DNA of 64,000 bases from Bradyrhizobium lablabi (GCF_018129385.1 NZ_JAFCLN010000004.1:372001-436000), one strand, 5' to 3'; positions 40,270 to 49,899 are shown, counted from the stretch's first letter. Program-made: numbers and translations. The notes: generated from the letters alone by a model not told the origin.

Positions 40270-40570
40270 CGTCGTCCTTGCGAACGCAGGGACCCATAAC
40301 CACCGCCGGTGGTTGTTGGAAGAAAGCCGTCCTTCATCGCGCAAAACAACAATGGCCGCGGCGTATGGGTCCCTGCGTTCGCACTAGTGCATGCACACAT
40401 CTTCCGGAGTCATATCAACGACTTGCATCAAGAACGCCGCGAAAGAGGCATTCCTGCGAATGCTGCACTCGCCAATTTTCGTTACCTACTAGCAGCCAAG
40501 TCCTTGATTAAGAGTCGATTTTTTCGCTCCAAAGATGTGTGCATGCACTAGTGCGTTCGCAGGGACGACG
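40270..40570. repeat. Palindromic repeat (123 bp if uninterrupted) disrupted by an insertion
   Basis: The left arm (40270-40298) begins CGTCGTCCTTGCGAACGCAG and reads on to GGGACCCATA; the right arm, 40364-40381 joined to 40560-40570, is its reverse complement at 28 of 29 positions. Joining the arms restores GTCCCTGCGTTCGCAGGGAC, an almost perfect palindrome. A 172-bp inverted-repeat element plus a 6-bp duplication interrupts the right arm. Elements of this type occur repeatedly in Bradyrhizobium intergenic DNA as far as I recall. Confidence 0.8.
40382..40553. mobile_element. MITE-like element with 22-bp perfect inverted ends and 6-bp target duplication
   Basis: The two ends (40382-40403 and 40532-40553) are perfect 22-bp inverted repeats starting CACTAGTGCATGCACACATC. 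CGTTCG is present immediately on both sides (40376-40381 and 40554-40559), and removing the element plus one CGTTCG restores the flanking palindrome. The 172-bp interior has no open frame for a transposase, so it is a nonautonomous element mobilised in trans. I do not recognise the family. Confidence 0.8.
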
Positions 40571-40575
40571 AGGCA

Positions 40576-42425
40576 CTATTTGCTCCGCGCCAACGCTGCG
40601 CTGATCAGCGTGCGATAGATGCGCTCTTTCAGATCGGAAGGCTTATCGAGCCCCAGCCGCGCCAGGCATTCCTCGTCAGCCGCATCGGGCGTGCGCATAA
40701 ACCCTTCCCACAACAGCCCCGGCAATTGCAGCGGCGTGCGCTGCGCGGCCTGGAGCAATTGCAGCGCCGGGATCAGCCGCTGCTCGACATCGGTGAAATC
40801 GCTGCCGAACGGGAATGATGGCAACAGGCCCGCCTCGCGCGCAGGCTTTAGCGCGGCCGAAGTCCGCTCCGGAAAATTTTCGCGGTGCGCGGCGGGAATT
40901 TCGAAATTCTTCGGCAGCTTGCCGGCGTCCTTGGCGGCCCGCGCCAATTCGCCCTGGAAGCGCGAATCCGCGATCGACAGCATCGCCGCAATCGTTTCGG
41001 CATCCGATTTTCCCCTGACATCGGCAATACCATACTCGGTGACGAACACATCGCGCAGGTGCCGCGGAATGGTCTGGTGACCGTAGCTCCAGCGGATATT
41101 GGACTGCGCCTTTCGTCCCACCCAGCGCGCCGCCTCCAGCGCGAGGATCGAGCGCGCGCCGTCCAGCGCAAAGGACTGCGCCACGAAATTATACTGGCCG
41201 CCGACGCCGCTGATGACCTGGCCGTCTTCCAGACCGTCGGACACTGCCGCACCCATCAGCGTCGCCATCATCGCGTTGTTGACGAAGCGCGCATCGAGCC
41301 GCGCCCGCCGCTTGGCGTCCTCCTCACCATAGAGCGCGTTGGTAAAGGACACCGGCATCATCCGGATGCGCGCGATCTCTTCCGGCTTCATCTCGCGCAA
41401 GCTCCGGTAAAACGCCTTCGGCCCGAGGAAGAACGCGCCGTGCAGGATCACGCCGTCCTCGACCTCGCGCTTCAAAATGCCGGCTCGATCAGGCCGACAA
41501 AAGCCTCGAACAGCATCTCGCTGACGCCGTAGAGCCCTTGTTCGAACGGCCCGCTTTCGCGCGGCTCCGCATGCGGCGCGAGCCGCTTCATGACCGCGCG
41601 AAACTTTTCGTTGTCGCGGTGGCGCACCACCAACCCCTGCGCCAGCGCATCGCCGACCTGCCCGATGCCGATCTGCAGCGTGCCGCCATCGCGCACGAGG
41701 CTCGCCGCATGAAGCCCGATGGCGTATTTGGTGTCGCTGATCGGCTCGGCCGGCGGCGCGAACAGCGGAAAATCCGTCTCGGGACTGTCGAGCACCGCGG
41801 AAAATTCGCTCCCCGGCAGATCGCCGGGACCGGGCATGAACGGCAATTCGGAATTGACCTGCCCGATCAGCCTGAACGACGCGCGGCCCTCGTTGCGCGC
41901 GCGCAAAATGTCGAGCGTAGTGTCGGTATTGCAGCTCAGGCTGTAGCGCGTCTCGCCATTGATCACGCGCCTGGCCACCAGTTGCGTGACCACATTGAGC
42001 CCGCGCGCCAGGATGTAGGATGCGGCATGGGTGTAATTGGCGGAGATATAATGTTCCTGCGCATACGGCACGCGCAGCCATTTGCCGGCGAGGAAGAAGA
42101 ACTCGATCACTTCGATATTCGGCGGCAGCTCGCCTTTATGCAGCGGCGCGGCATAGGCGAGATCCGGATAGCAGCCGAACAGCCGCTCGATCACCGGTGT
42201 GATGAAGCGCCGCTCAAGCAGATTTGAAGGCCGCGGCTTTTCCAGCGTCAGCGCGGAGAAGAAGGTGAGCTTGATCGAGCGATCGGAGGCGGCGCGCGCA
42301 TAGAGCGCGTTGATCACGTGATTGGCCTTGCCGAGACCGAGCGGCAGCCCGACCACAAGATTGGTTCCGACGTCGCGGATGATGTCTTCGGCGATCGCCT
42401 CGGGGTCGGAGAACAGTTTTGGCAT
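40576..42425 (-). pseudogene. Acetyl-CoA hydrolase/transferase-type gene with frameshift
   Basis: The N-terminal part (42425-41472) reads MPKLFSDPEAIAEDIIRDVG through YGVSEMLFEAFVGLIEPAF and stops. The C-terminal part continues in another frame from LKREVEDGVILHGAFFLGPK through the GVGGQYNF motif to the end at 40576. Inserting one base between 41484 and 41485 restores ...VGLIDAGILKREV... and a full-length (about 617-residue) acetyl-CoA hydrolase/transferase (4-hydroxybutyrate CoA-transferase-like). It is either a recent pseudogene or a sequencing error. It would move CoA between acids if intact. Confidence 0.75.
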
Positions 42426-42655
42426 CAGGTTCGCAACCCGGGACGTAACGACCGCGCCCCTTCGGAATCAGGCGCCTGCGCCAAAAAGCTATAGCCTATT
42501 TTCCACACAAAATTCGCCTGTGACGTACCAGCAACAGCCAAGCACTGATTTAATGTGCTGATGTCGCGCGGCGGATTGTCAGTGGCGGGCCCTCCCCCTA
42601 ACCGGTAGATGTTTCGAGGGGCGTCGGCGGGGCCTGTCCCGGGGTAGTAGTGAGA

Positions 42656-44074
42656 ATGGATGAACGTGCCGCTCAATTTGGCCACGTTAAAAGGCGCGTG
42701 CTTCGATCGGGCATCTGCCTTGCAGCACTGACTTGTGCCGCGTTTGCCGCAACGGCAGCGCAGGCGGAATCGCTGCATGAGGCGCTCGTAAAGGCTTATC
42801 AGAACAACCCGCAGCTCAATGCGGAACGGGCGCGCCAGCGCGCTACCGACGAGAATGTGCCGCAGGCATTGGCGGGCTACCGGCCGCAGATCGCCGCCAA
42901 CCTTAGCGCCGGCTTGCAGTCGGTGCGCGATCTCTTGCCCAACAACACCATACAGTCCGGAAACCTGAAACCCTGGCAGATCGGGGTCACGGTCACGCAG
43001 GTGCTGTTCAACGGTTTCAAGACGGCCAACAGCGTGCGGGTGGCGGAGCTCCAGGTCAAATCCGGCCGTGAAGCGTTGCGCAATGTCGGACAGGGCATCC
43101 TGCTCGATGCAGTGACGGTCTACACCAACGTGCTGGCGAATCAGTCGCTGGTCGAGGCCCAGCGCGCCAACGTCGCCTTCCTGCGCGAGACGCAGGCGAT
43201 CACGCAAAAGCGCCTCAACGCCGGCGACGTAACGCCGACCGATACGGCGCAGGCCGAGGCGCGGCTGAACCGCGGCCTTGCCGATCTCAACGCCGCCGAG
43301 GTCTCGCTGGCGATCAGCCAGGCCACCTACGCGCAGGTGATCGGAAATACGCCTTCGCAGCTCCGCCCCGCCGAGATCGTCGACCGTCTCGGGCCACGCA
43401 GCCGCGATGAAGCCACCGGCATGGCATTCGGCCAACACCCCGCGGTGATGGCAGCCGCCTTCGACGTCGATATGGCCTCGACCACAATCCGCGTCGCCGA
43501 AAGCAGCCTGATGCCGAGCGTCACCGTGCAGGGCAGCGTCAGCCGCGCCCGCGATAACGACCCGACACTCAGCGTGTTTGGAACGGATCAGGCCTCCATC
43601 GTCGGCACACTGAACCAGCCGATCTATGACGGCGGCACCGCGGCCTCGCAGACCCGGCAGGCCAAGGAAATCACCGCCCAAAGCCGGCTGGTGCTGGATC
43701 AGGTCCGCAACCAGGCCCGCACCGCGGCGATCAGCGCCTGGGTCGCCAATGAGGGCGCCAAGATCGCGATGGCGGCGTCCGAGTCTGAGGTGAAAGCCGC
43801 GACCGTCGCGCTCCAGGGCGTGCAGCGCGAGGCCGCCGGCGGCCAGCGCACCACGGTCGACGTGCTGAACTCGCAGCAGGATTTGATCCTGGCCAAGGCC
43901 CGCCTGATCGGCGCGCAGCGCGACCGCGTGATCGCCTCCTACACCCTGCTCGCCGCGATCGGCCGGCTGGATGTCAAGACGCTGAACCTGAACACGCCGG
44001 ACTATCTGCCCGAGGTGCACTACCATCAGGTGCGCGACGCCTGGCACGGATTGCGCACGCCTTCGGGGCAGTAA
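42656..44074 (+). CDS. TolC-family outer membrane efflux protein
   Basis: The protein of about 472 residues has a signal peptide (ICLAALTCAAFAATAAQAES), a first helix ESLHEALVKAYQNNPQLNAE, and two similar halves of long helices with beta strands (for example RLNAGDVTPTDTAQAEARLN and QREAAGGQRTTVDVLNSQQD), the internal repeat of TolC. The frame also allows a GTG at 42650. It should form the outer-membrane channel of an export or RND system; no inner-membrane partner is adjacent (the RND genes are 9 kb away). Confidence 0.88.
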   Translation: MDERAAQFGHVKRRVLRSGICLAALTCAAFAATAAQAESLHEALVKAYQNNPQLNAERARQRATDENVPQALAGYRPQIAANLSAGLQSVRDLLPNNTIQSGNLKPWQIGVTVTQVLFNGFKTANSVRVAELQVKSGREALRNVGQGILLDAVTVYTNVLANQSLVEAQRANVAFLRETQAITQKRLNAGDVTPTDTAQAEARLNRGLADLNAAEVSLAISQATYAQVIGNTPSQLRPAEIVDRLGPRSRDEATGMAFGQHPAVMAAAFDVDMASTTIRVAESSLMPSVTVQGSVSRARDNDPTLSVFGTDQASIVGTLNQPIYDGGTAASQTRQAKEITAQSRLVLDQVRNQARTAAISAWVANEGAKIAMAASESEVKAATVALQGVQREAAGGQRTTVDVLNSQQDLILAKARLIGAQRDRVIASYTLLAAIGRLDVKTLNLNTPDYLPEVHYHQVRDAWHGLRTPSGQ

Positions 44075-44096
44075 TTCATTAACCGCAGCGCCATCG

Positions 44097-44120
44097 CCGC
44101 GGGATTTTTCCATCCCGCGG
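44097..44120. terminator. Hairpin after the TolC gene
   Basis: CCGCGGGAT (44097-44105) and ATCCCGCGG (44112-44120) form a 9-bp stem around TTTTTC. There is no T-run after it, so it may be a weak terminator or mRNA-stabilising structure. Confidence 0.4.
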
Positions 44121-44168
44121 CTCGTGGCCGTCGGCTAGACTGAGCCGCGCTTTCAACTCGATTCCATT

Positions 44169-45161
44169 TTGACGCCGCCATTGCGAGGCCTGGTGATTTC
44201 AAAAATCCTGCGCTGGTCCGCCAAGATTCTTGCCGTCCTGTTGCTGCTCGTCGTTGCGGCCGTCGCCGCGTTCCGGCTGTCCGCGGCCTTCCGCGAAACC
44301 GCCGATCGCGCGACGCTGGCGCCGTCCTCCGGTCATCTCGTCAAGACTTCTTCCGGCAGCGTGTTCGTGCAGGAAAAAGGCCCGCCCGACGGCATCCCCG
44401 TCGTGCTGTTCCACGGCACGGCGGCATGGAGCGAATTATGGTGGCGCACCAGCGATGCGCTGGCCGCTTCCGGCTTCCATGTGATCGCGCTCGATCTGCC
44501 GCCGTTCGGTTTTTCGGACCGGCCCGGCACCTACACGCGGCGCGACCAGGCCGCGCGGATCAACGAGGTGCTCGGCGCGCTGAAGGCTGCGCCCGCGATC
44601 ATTGTCGGCCATTCCTTCGGCGCGGGCGCCGCGACCGAACTCGTGATGCGCTATCCGGATCGGGCGCGCGCCCTCGTGCTGGTCGATGCGGCGCTCGGCC
44701 TGACGGCCGACCCGTCGGACCCGCCTGCGGTGCTACAGCCAAAATGGGTGCGTGAAATTCTGGTGTCGCTGACCATCACCAATCCGCTGGCCACGAAATG
44801 GCTGCTGCGGTCGTTGATCGCCAAAAAGGAGCGCGCGCTCCCGGAATATGTCGAGATCCTTCAGCGCCCCACCAGCCTTCGCAACAGCACCTCCGATATC
44901 GCAGACTGGGCCTATTACTTCCTCAGTGCCGATCGCGACGCCACCAGCGCCGACCGCGCCGCCTATGCGCGGCTGAAGCTGCCCGTCGCGATTCTCTGGG
45001 GCGACAGGGATACGGTGACGCCGGTCGATCAGGCGCGAGACCTGCAAACACTGATTTCGCAGGCAAGCCTGACATTGCTGCCTGGCCTCGGCCACATTCC
45101 ACAGATCGAGGACCCGCCGCTGTTCAACGAAGCCCTGCTCAAGGCCCTCGCAAAATTCTAG
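44169..45161 (+). CDS. Membrane-anchored alpha/beta hydrolase
   Basis: A TTG at 44169 is the usual upstream start; the protein has an N-terminal membrane span (ILAVLLLLVVAAVAAFRLSA) followed by an alpha/beta hydrolase domain with PVVLFHGTAAW, nucleophile elbow GHSFGAG, WGDRD (acid) and GLGHIPQ (His). The N-terminal anchor places the enzyme in the periplasm or membrane face. Substrate unknown. A small membrane-protein gene follows. Confidence 0.8.
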   Translation: MTPPLRGLVISKILRWSAKILAVLLLLVVAAVAAFRLSAAFRETADRATLAPSSGHLVKTSSGSVFVQEKGPPDGIPVVLFHGTAAWSELWWRTSDALAASGFHVIALDLPPFGFSDRPGTYTRRDQAARINEVLGALKAAPAIIVGHSFGAGAATELVMRYPDRARALVLVDAALGLTADPSDPPAVLQPKWVREILVSLTITNPLATKWLLRSLIAKKERALPEYVEILQRPTSLRNSTSDIADWAYYFLSADRDATSADRAAYARLKLPVAILWGDRDTVTPVDQARDLQTLISQASLTLLPGLGHIPQIEDPPLFNEALLKALAKF

Positions 45162-45193
45162 ACTCGCACGAGATTCGAGGCCGCGGAGACACC

Positions 45194-45613
45194 ATGGACA
45201 TCATCAGACTATGCGCCTTCGGCTACGCCGCCTTGCTCGGTTTTGTGATCCTGACCGGCTACATCCCCGCCTTCATCGACGCCAACGACATGATCTTCGG
45301 CCTGTTCCGCCGCACCTGGTACGCCGACGGCCTGCATCTGGTCTCCGCGCTGTGGGCGGCGGTCGCCGCCTTCGCCTCGCGCCGGGCGTCGGAACTGTTC
45401 TTCCAGCTGTTCGGCGTGTTCTACTTCGCCGACGGCGTGCTCGGCCTGTTCACCGGCAGCGGCTATCTCGATTTCGGCATCCTGATCAACGGCGTGCTCA
45501 ACCTGCCGCTGTCGACGCGGTTCTTTGCCAATGCCCCGCATCTCACCCTCGGCGGCGTCGCGATCCTGATCGGATACCTGCTCGCGCCGCGGACGCGCGC
45601 CGCCCATGCTTAG
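45194..45613 (+). CDS. Four-span membrane protein
   Basis: The ATG at 45194 gives 139 residues (MDIIRLCAFGYAALLGFVIL) with about four hydrophobic spans and an RRTWYADGLH loop between spans 1 and 2. It follows the hydrolase by about 30 bp and overlaps the next gene by 8 bp, so the genes are likely one operon. No function recognised. Confidence 0.7.
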   Translation: MDIIRLCAFGYAALLGFVILTGYIPAFIDANDMIFGLFRRTWYADGLHLVSALWAAVAAFASRRASELFFQLFGVFYFADGVLGLFTGSGYLDFGILINGVLNLPLSTRFFANAPHLTLGGVAILIGYLLAPRTRAAHA

Positions 45614-46706
45614 GCGCTTGCGGCGGATTTTTACGGCGCTCGTCGTTCTGATCGCGCTGTCCGTGCTGGTGCCGCTCGCCTATATCGAGGCGAATTGCAG
45701 GCCGGCATCGAATGCAGCGGCGACGGCTGCGCCTACGCAGGTGCTGCCTGCGATCGACGAAAAGGGCTATCGCCGCAAGCTCGACGATTCTTTCTTCACC
45801 TTCCCAGAATGGTACATCGTCTATTCGTTCGAGGATTTCGGCCGCTTCCTCGACCGCTCGAGCGAAAGCCATTTCAACTATCTCGGCCACATCCTCGGCT
45901 TCTGGAAAAGCTTTTGCACCATCAATCGCGCGATGCCGCCGGCCACGGAGTCGCGGACCGAGGTCAAGACGATGATCTACATCATCGGCATCAGCTATTC
46001 CGCCGAATACGCCATCAAGGGGCTTTACGAGAACACCATCGGCCGCCTGTTCGAATGGATCAGGGGCGACGCGCGTACGCCGCAGGATGACTATGCCCGC
46101 ACCGTGCTCCAGGACTATTCGGCGTTTCTCTACACCGTCCCCTGGTTCAAATATCCGTTCCGCGAGAAGCTCGACGGCCTCTTCGCGATCACGGCACCGA
46201 CACCAAGCACCGTGCGCACATGGGAGCGCGATTTCGCGCTTGGCACGGAATATTTCGTCAAGATCGGCTACGCCAGTCTGATCCAGAAGCTGCTGGATGC
46301 CTCCGGCGATGACACACCTCGCGATATCATGTTCGTGGTCGCGACATTGCCGCCGGAGGTCATCGCGAAGGAATCGCGCATCAAACCCATCCGCGCGCTC
46401 ACGCCGGAATGGCAGTTGGTGCAGACGCCGCGCTACAAGGATTTTACGGAGATCATGCTTGGCCTGCTCGACAAGGGAAGCGGCATCGCCGAGATCGCGG
46501 GAAATCGCGAAATCTTCGTCACCGTGATCGCGCCCGATGGCGCGAAGCTGGATGTGAACGGCACCACGGAACTGTTTTCCTTGGAACTCGACGCCAAACC
46601 CGGCTTTCGCCGCGCCGGCCTGAGGGCTAGGATCGACCGCCTGGTCGAGATCAATCGCGACCTCAAGGCCAAAGGCGTAAGCATCGAGCACTTCTATGAT
46701 TACTAG
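45606..46706 (+). CDS. Exported or membrane-anchored conserved hypothetical protein
   Basis: The 366-residue protein has one N-terminal membrane span (IFTALVVLIALSVLVPLAYI) and a large domain with DDSFFTFPEWYIVYSFEDFG, WERDFALGTEYFVKIGYASL and many aromatic residues. It is probably periplasmic. The start overlaps the preceding gene by 8 bp and the last gene of the set overlaps its end, so these are co-translated. No catalytic motif recognised. Confidence 0.7.
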   Translation: MLRRLRRIFTALVVLIALSVLVPLAYIEANCRPASNAAATAAPTQVLPAIDEKGYRRKLDDSFFTFPEWYIVYSFEDFGRFLDRSSESHFNYLGHILGFWKSFCTINRAMPPATESRTEVKTMIYIIGISYSAEYAIKGLYENTIGRLFEWIRGDARTPQDDYARTVLQDYSAFLYTVPWFKYPFREKLDGLFAITAPTPSTVRTWERDFALGTEYFVKIGYASLIQKLLDASGDDTPRDIMFVVATLPPEVIAKESRIKPIRALTPEWQLVQTPRYKDFTEIMLGLLDKGSGIAEIAGNREIFVTVIAPDGAKLDVNGTTELFSLELDAKPGFRRAGLRARIDRLVEINRDLKAKGVSIEHFYDY

Positions 46707-47034
46707 CGGCCCGTTTCGCGCCATAGGCAGGATATCAGGCGCGATCGCACTGGTCGCCGGTGGCTGGCTCGCCATCGTCGTTGCGCTCACCTTTGGTTCG
46801 GCCCCCGGAAAGTCGATGGCAATCATCGGCCCGCCGTCGCAGGCGCTCGCTGCCGTGGCAAAGGCCGGCGGCCGTGTGCTCACATCCGGCGACTACGTCA
46901 CCATCGCGCGCTCCGACGATACCGGATTCGTTGCGCATCTCTACGCGGCAGGCGCCCTGCTCGTGCTCGACGCCGAGCAGGCCGGCGGCTGTAGCGGTCT
47001 GCCGCCGAAGCGGACCGCGCAACTCACCTTGTAG
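46696..47034 (+). CDS. Small exported protein
   Basis: The 112-residue protein has an N-terminal hydrophobic segment (AIALVAGGWLAIVVALTFGS) and a short mature domain with LYAAGALLVLDAEQAGGCSG. It starts inside the end of the preceding gene. Its TAG stop lies inside the 30-bp inverted repeat that begins at 47031. Function unknown. Confidence 0.65.
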   Translation: MITSGPFRAIGRISGAIALVAGGWLAIVVALTFGSAPGKSMAIIGPPSQALAAVAKAGGRVLTSGDYVTIARSDDTGFVAHLYAAGALLVLDAEQAGGCSGLPPKRTAQLTL

Positions 47035-47110
47035 GATGGGTAGAGCGAAGCGAAACCCATCGCCATGAACTCGGAGCATGATGGGTTTCGCTTCGCTCTA
47101 CCCATCCTAC
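47031..47110. repeat. Perfect 30-bp inverted repeat (GTAGGATGGGTAGAGCG family)
   Basis: The arms 47031-47060 (GTAGGATGGGTAGAGCGAAG...) and 47081-47110 are exact reverse complements around a 20-bp centre. The left arm supplies the stop codon of the upstream gene. Can form a strong hairpin on both strands and may end transcription between convergent genes. Confidence 0.7.
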
Positions 47111-47122
47111 GAAGCTTCACGC

Positions 47123-47293
47123 TTAGGGAATGAGCGCCGCCGGCATCGGTCCCGTCGGCAATGGGACGAATTGGGGCTGATGCTGCTGATGGTGCTGTCC
47201 TTGCACCATCGCAATCAGCCCAAAAACAATCGCAAAGGCAACCAGCAGCCTGGGCACGAAATTCAAACAGGTTTTGACAATGTATTGGTCCAC
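47123..47293 (-). CDS. Small membrane protein
   Basis: A GTG at 47293 gives 56 residues (VDQYIVKTCLNFVPRLLVAF) with one hydrophobic span (LLVAFAIVFGLIAMVQGQ) and a Q/H/P-rich tail. The frame is open further but the upstream part looks non-coding. Moderate support only. Confidence 0.45.
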   Translation of the reverse strand: MDQYIVKTCLNFVPRLLVAFAIVFGLIAMVQGQHHQQHQPQFVPLPTGPMPAALIP

Positions 47294-47431
47294 CAACGTG
47301 GCCTCACGATCGCGATGCCCGCAGGCTAACACGACGTTTGCGAAGGGGCTGTGAACCCGTTCACAACGAACGCCGATCACCTCGCGCGCGGAGATTGCGA
47401 CACGCACATTTGATGGGCAAAACGCTGCGTC

Positions 47432-49027
47432 TTACGACGCATACTTCTGGTAAAACGTATTCGTGAAGACACCATCTGGATCGTACTTTTTTTTCGCCGC
47501 AAAGAACTCGTTGATCTGCGGATATGACCGCTGCAACTGATCGCGCGAATAATAGAGCTGGTACGGCAGGAAGAAACGCCCCTTGTGCGCGATGGTGAGG
47601 TCGATCAGCTCTTCCGTGACCTTCTTCATCCGCCGGTTGCCCTCATCGTCCGTGCTCTGGTTGATGTAGAGCACCAGCGAAAATGCCGGCTCCGGCGAAT
47701 AGGTCAGAAAATTCTCCTCCTGGTGCACCACGCGCACCGACGCGTTCAAAAGATTGGTCTTGTTGTCGGTCATGATCTTGCGCATGCCGTCGACGAAGGA
47801 GACGAACTGGCTGCGCGGAATGAAATATTCGTGCAGGATGTCAGTGTCTTCGGCCAGCGCGTTGCGCAGGTATGGGACGGAATCATGCATCGGATCGTTG
47901 CGGTTGACGAGGCAGGCTTCGGCCGAGCCGATCGCCTGCGCCCGCGTCACCGTGCAGTTCTCCATGCGATGCTCGATGTGTTTTTCGGAGAACCACTTCA
48001 TCTCCTGGAACAGCGAGCCCTGCTTGGAGAGATTGACGGTGAGCCGCCGCAGTTTTACGCCGCTGACTTCGCCGAGCGGCTCGCGCTTGAAATCAGTGCC
48101 GTCGACTTTTGTGTAGGTATAGAGCAGCAGCTCTCGCAAGAAGGTGCTCGGCGCGGTCGAGAGATGGCCGTACATCAGGCCGATATTCTTGTCCTTTTCG
48201 ATCTCGCCGGAAAACAGCGCGGGAAATTCCTTGTAATCCAAAAGTCGCCGTCCGGTCTGATAGACAAGGTTGTCGGCAATATCGAGCTCGGCCTCGACGA
48301 TCACGCCGAACAGGCCGTAGCCGCCGACCACTAGGTTGAATAGCTCCGCGTTTTCGGTCGGCGACACCGTCTTGATCGAGCCGTCCGCGAGCATCACCCG
48401 CATCGACTTGATCGATTTCGCCAGCGCCCCGGCCTGATGATCCATCCCATGCGCGTTGACCGAGATCGAGCCGCCGACGCTAAAAATGTCGGTCGATTGC
48501 ATGGCGCGCACCGCAAAGCGCGGGTGCAACGCGTTCTGGATGTCGTGCCAGGTCGCGCCCGGCTGCACCGTCACCGAGCGCGCGCTTTCGTTCAGCACGA
48601 TCTTGTTGAAGCTGCGCATGTCGAGCACGATGCCGCCCTTGCGAAAGGCCTGCCCGCCCATGCTATGGCGCACGCCGGCGGTGGTGACCGGAAGCTTGTT
48701 GTCACGCGCGAACTGGAGCGCCTTGGCGATGTCCTCGACGCTCCGTACCGCGACGATGCCGTAGATCTCGGTTCGATTGAGGCAGCTTGCATCGTTGATG
48801 CTGCCGCCGAGTTGAGACCATTTTACGCCCTGTAGCGGCGCGATCGCCTTGATCTGTTGCAGATCGATCTTGCCTTGCCCGTCCCCTTCTGCCGGCCGGC
48901 AATCCTTTTCGCCGGTGGGGTCGGCGGCCAGCGCCTGCAACTTCCGAAAGCCGTAGACGCCGAACAGCACCACAAGCACGGCGACGGCGGACGCGCCGGT
49001 TTTGAACTTGCTTGAAAATTTCCGCAT
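47432..49027 (-). CDS. FAD-binding oxidoreductase (PCMH type)
   Basis: The 531-residue protein has an N-terminal membrane or signal segment (SAVAVLVVLFGVYGFRKLQA), then a PCMH FAD-binding domain with VRHSMGGQAF, QPGATWHDIQ and SVGGSISVNAHGMDHQAG, and a C-terminal substrate domain. The layout resembles DprE1-type or sugar-lactone oxidases. It probably works at the membrane. Substrate unknown. Confidence 0.8.
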   Translation of the reverse strand: MRKFSSKFKTGASAVAVLVVLFGVYGFRKLQALAADPTGEKDCRPAEGDGQGKIDLQQIKAIAPLQGVKWSQLGGSINDASCLNRTEIYGIVAVRSVEDIAKALQFARDNKLPVTTAGVRHSMGGQAFRKGGIVLDMRSFNKIVLNESARSVTVQPGATWHDIQNALHPRFAVRAMQSTDIFSVGGSISVNAHGMDHQAGALAKSIKSMRVMLADGSIKTVSPTENAELFNLVVGGYGLFGVIVEAELDIADNLVYQTGRRLLDYKEFPALFSGEIEKDKNIGLMYGHLSTAPSTFLRELLLYTYTKVDGTDFKREPLGEVSGVKLRRLTVNLSKQGSLFQEMKWFSEKHIEHRMENCTVTRAQAIGSAEACLVNRNDPMHDSVPYLRNALAEDTDILHEYFIPRSQFVSFVDGMRKIMTDNKTNLLNASVRVVHQEENFLTYSPEPAFSLVLYINQSTDDEGNRRMKKVTEELIDLTIAHKGRFFLPYQLYYSRDQLQRSYPQINEFFAAKKKYDPDGVFTNTFYQKYAS

Positions 49028-49127
49028 AAATTGATTCCAGTGAGACTTGGATCATCCGGACGCGCCCTGCATTAGTCAAATCCGCGAGCTTCCGGTTCGA
49101 AAGCTTTGTAAACGCGAGGTTTCCTCA

Positions 49128-49841
49128 ATGCTGCAAGCCTGCCTGAACGGCGGCCGTGACCGCGCCTTCCACCCTTCTGTCCCGCTGTCGCCAACCGAAC
49201 TGGCCGATGATGCGAGGTCCGTGATTGAGGCCGGCGCACAGCAATTGCACCTCCACGTGCGCGACCGCGCGGGCAAGGAAAGCCTGCATCCCGATGACGT
49301 CGCCAGCGCGCTGCAAGCGGTACGGGCCAGCGTGCCGGGCATCCCGGTTGGCCTGTCGACCGGCTGGTGGATTCCGCCCAAGGGACGCGCGCGTCAGGAG
49401 CACATCAAAGCGTGGCACGTGCTGCCGGATTACGTCTCGATCAACCTGATCGAGGAGGATTCCGCTGAAGTGATCGATCTCGTGCTTGCCAAAGGCATCG
49501 GCGTCGAGGCCGGGCTGTGGTCGGCAGTGGACGCCGAAAAGTTTCTTAGCCACCCGAGCGCCGCAAAATGCCTGCGGGTTCTGATCGAGCTCAACGAGCA
49601 GGACCTTCCGGCGGCAGAGCAGGCACTGCGCGATATCCAGGCCATCCTCGACCGGGCCGGCATGAAGCTGCCGCGGCTGGTTCACGGCCTCGACCGCACG
49701 GTCTGGCCGCTCTATCGCGAGACGCTCCGGCTCGGGTGCGATGCCAGGATCGGGCTCGAGGACGGAAAGCACCTGCCCTCCGGCGACCTCGCCGAGAGCA
49801 ATGCTGCATTGATACGGGCGGCACGTGCGCTTGCGGCCTAA
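49128..49841 (+). CDS. BKACE beta-keto acid cleavage enzyme (DUF849)
   Basis: The ATG at 49128 gives 237 residues (MLQACLNGGRDRAFHPSVPL); the frame extends upstream but without family sequence. AGAQQLHLHVRDRAGKESLH holds the zinc-binding HLHVR motif of BKACE enzymes, and IGLEDGKHLPSGDLAESNA resembles the conserved C-terminal part. The enzymes cleave beta-keto acids with acetyl-CoA. The family's usual length is about 270-310, so it is a short member. Confidence 0.85.
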   Translation: MLQACLNGGRDRAFHPSVPLSPTELADDARSVIEAGAQQLHLHVRDRAGKESLHPDDVASALQAVRASVPGIPVGLSTGWWIPPKGRARQEHIKAWHVLPDYVSINLIEEDSAEVIDLVLAKGIGVEAGLWSAVDAEKFLSHPSAAKCLRVLIELNEQDLPAAEQALRDIQAILDRAGMKLPRLVHGLDRTVWPLYRETLRLGCDARIGLEDGKHLPSGDLAESNAALIRAARALAA

Positions 49842-49899
49842 GCTGCTATGCTCCCTGCACAAGCGCAGCCAACAATGCGCGGAAACAGGGAGAGGAAAA

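Noticed and set aside
42425..44113. 562-codon minus-strand frame opposite the TolC gene
   Set aside because: Shadow of a clear TolC-family gene; the product has D/H/R/G-rich composition without domains.
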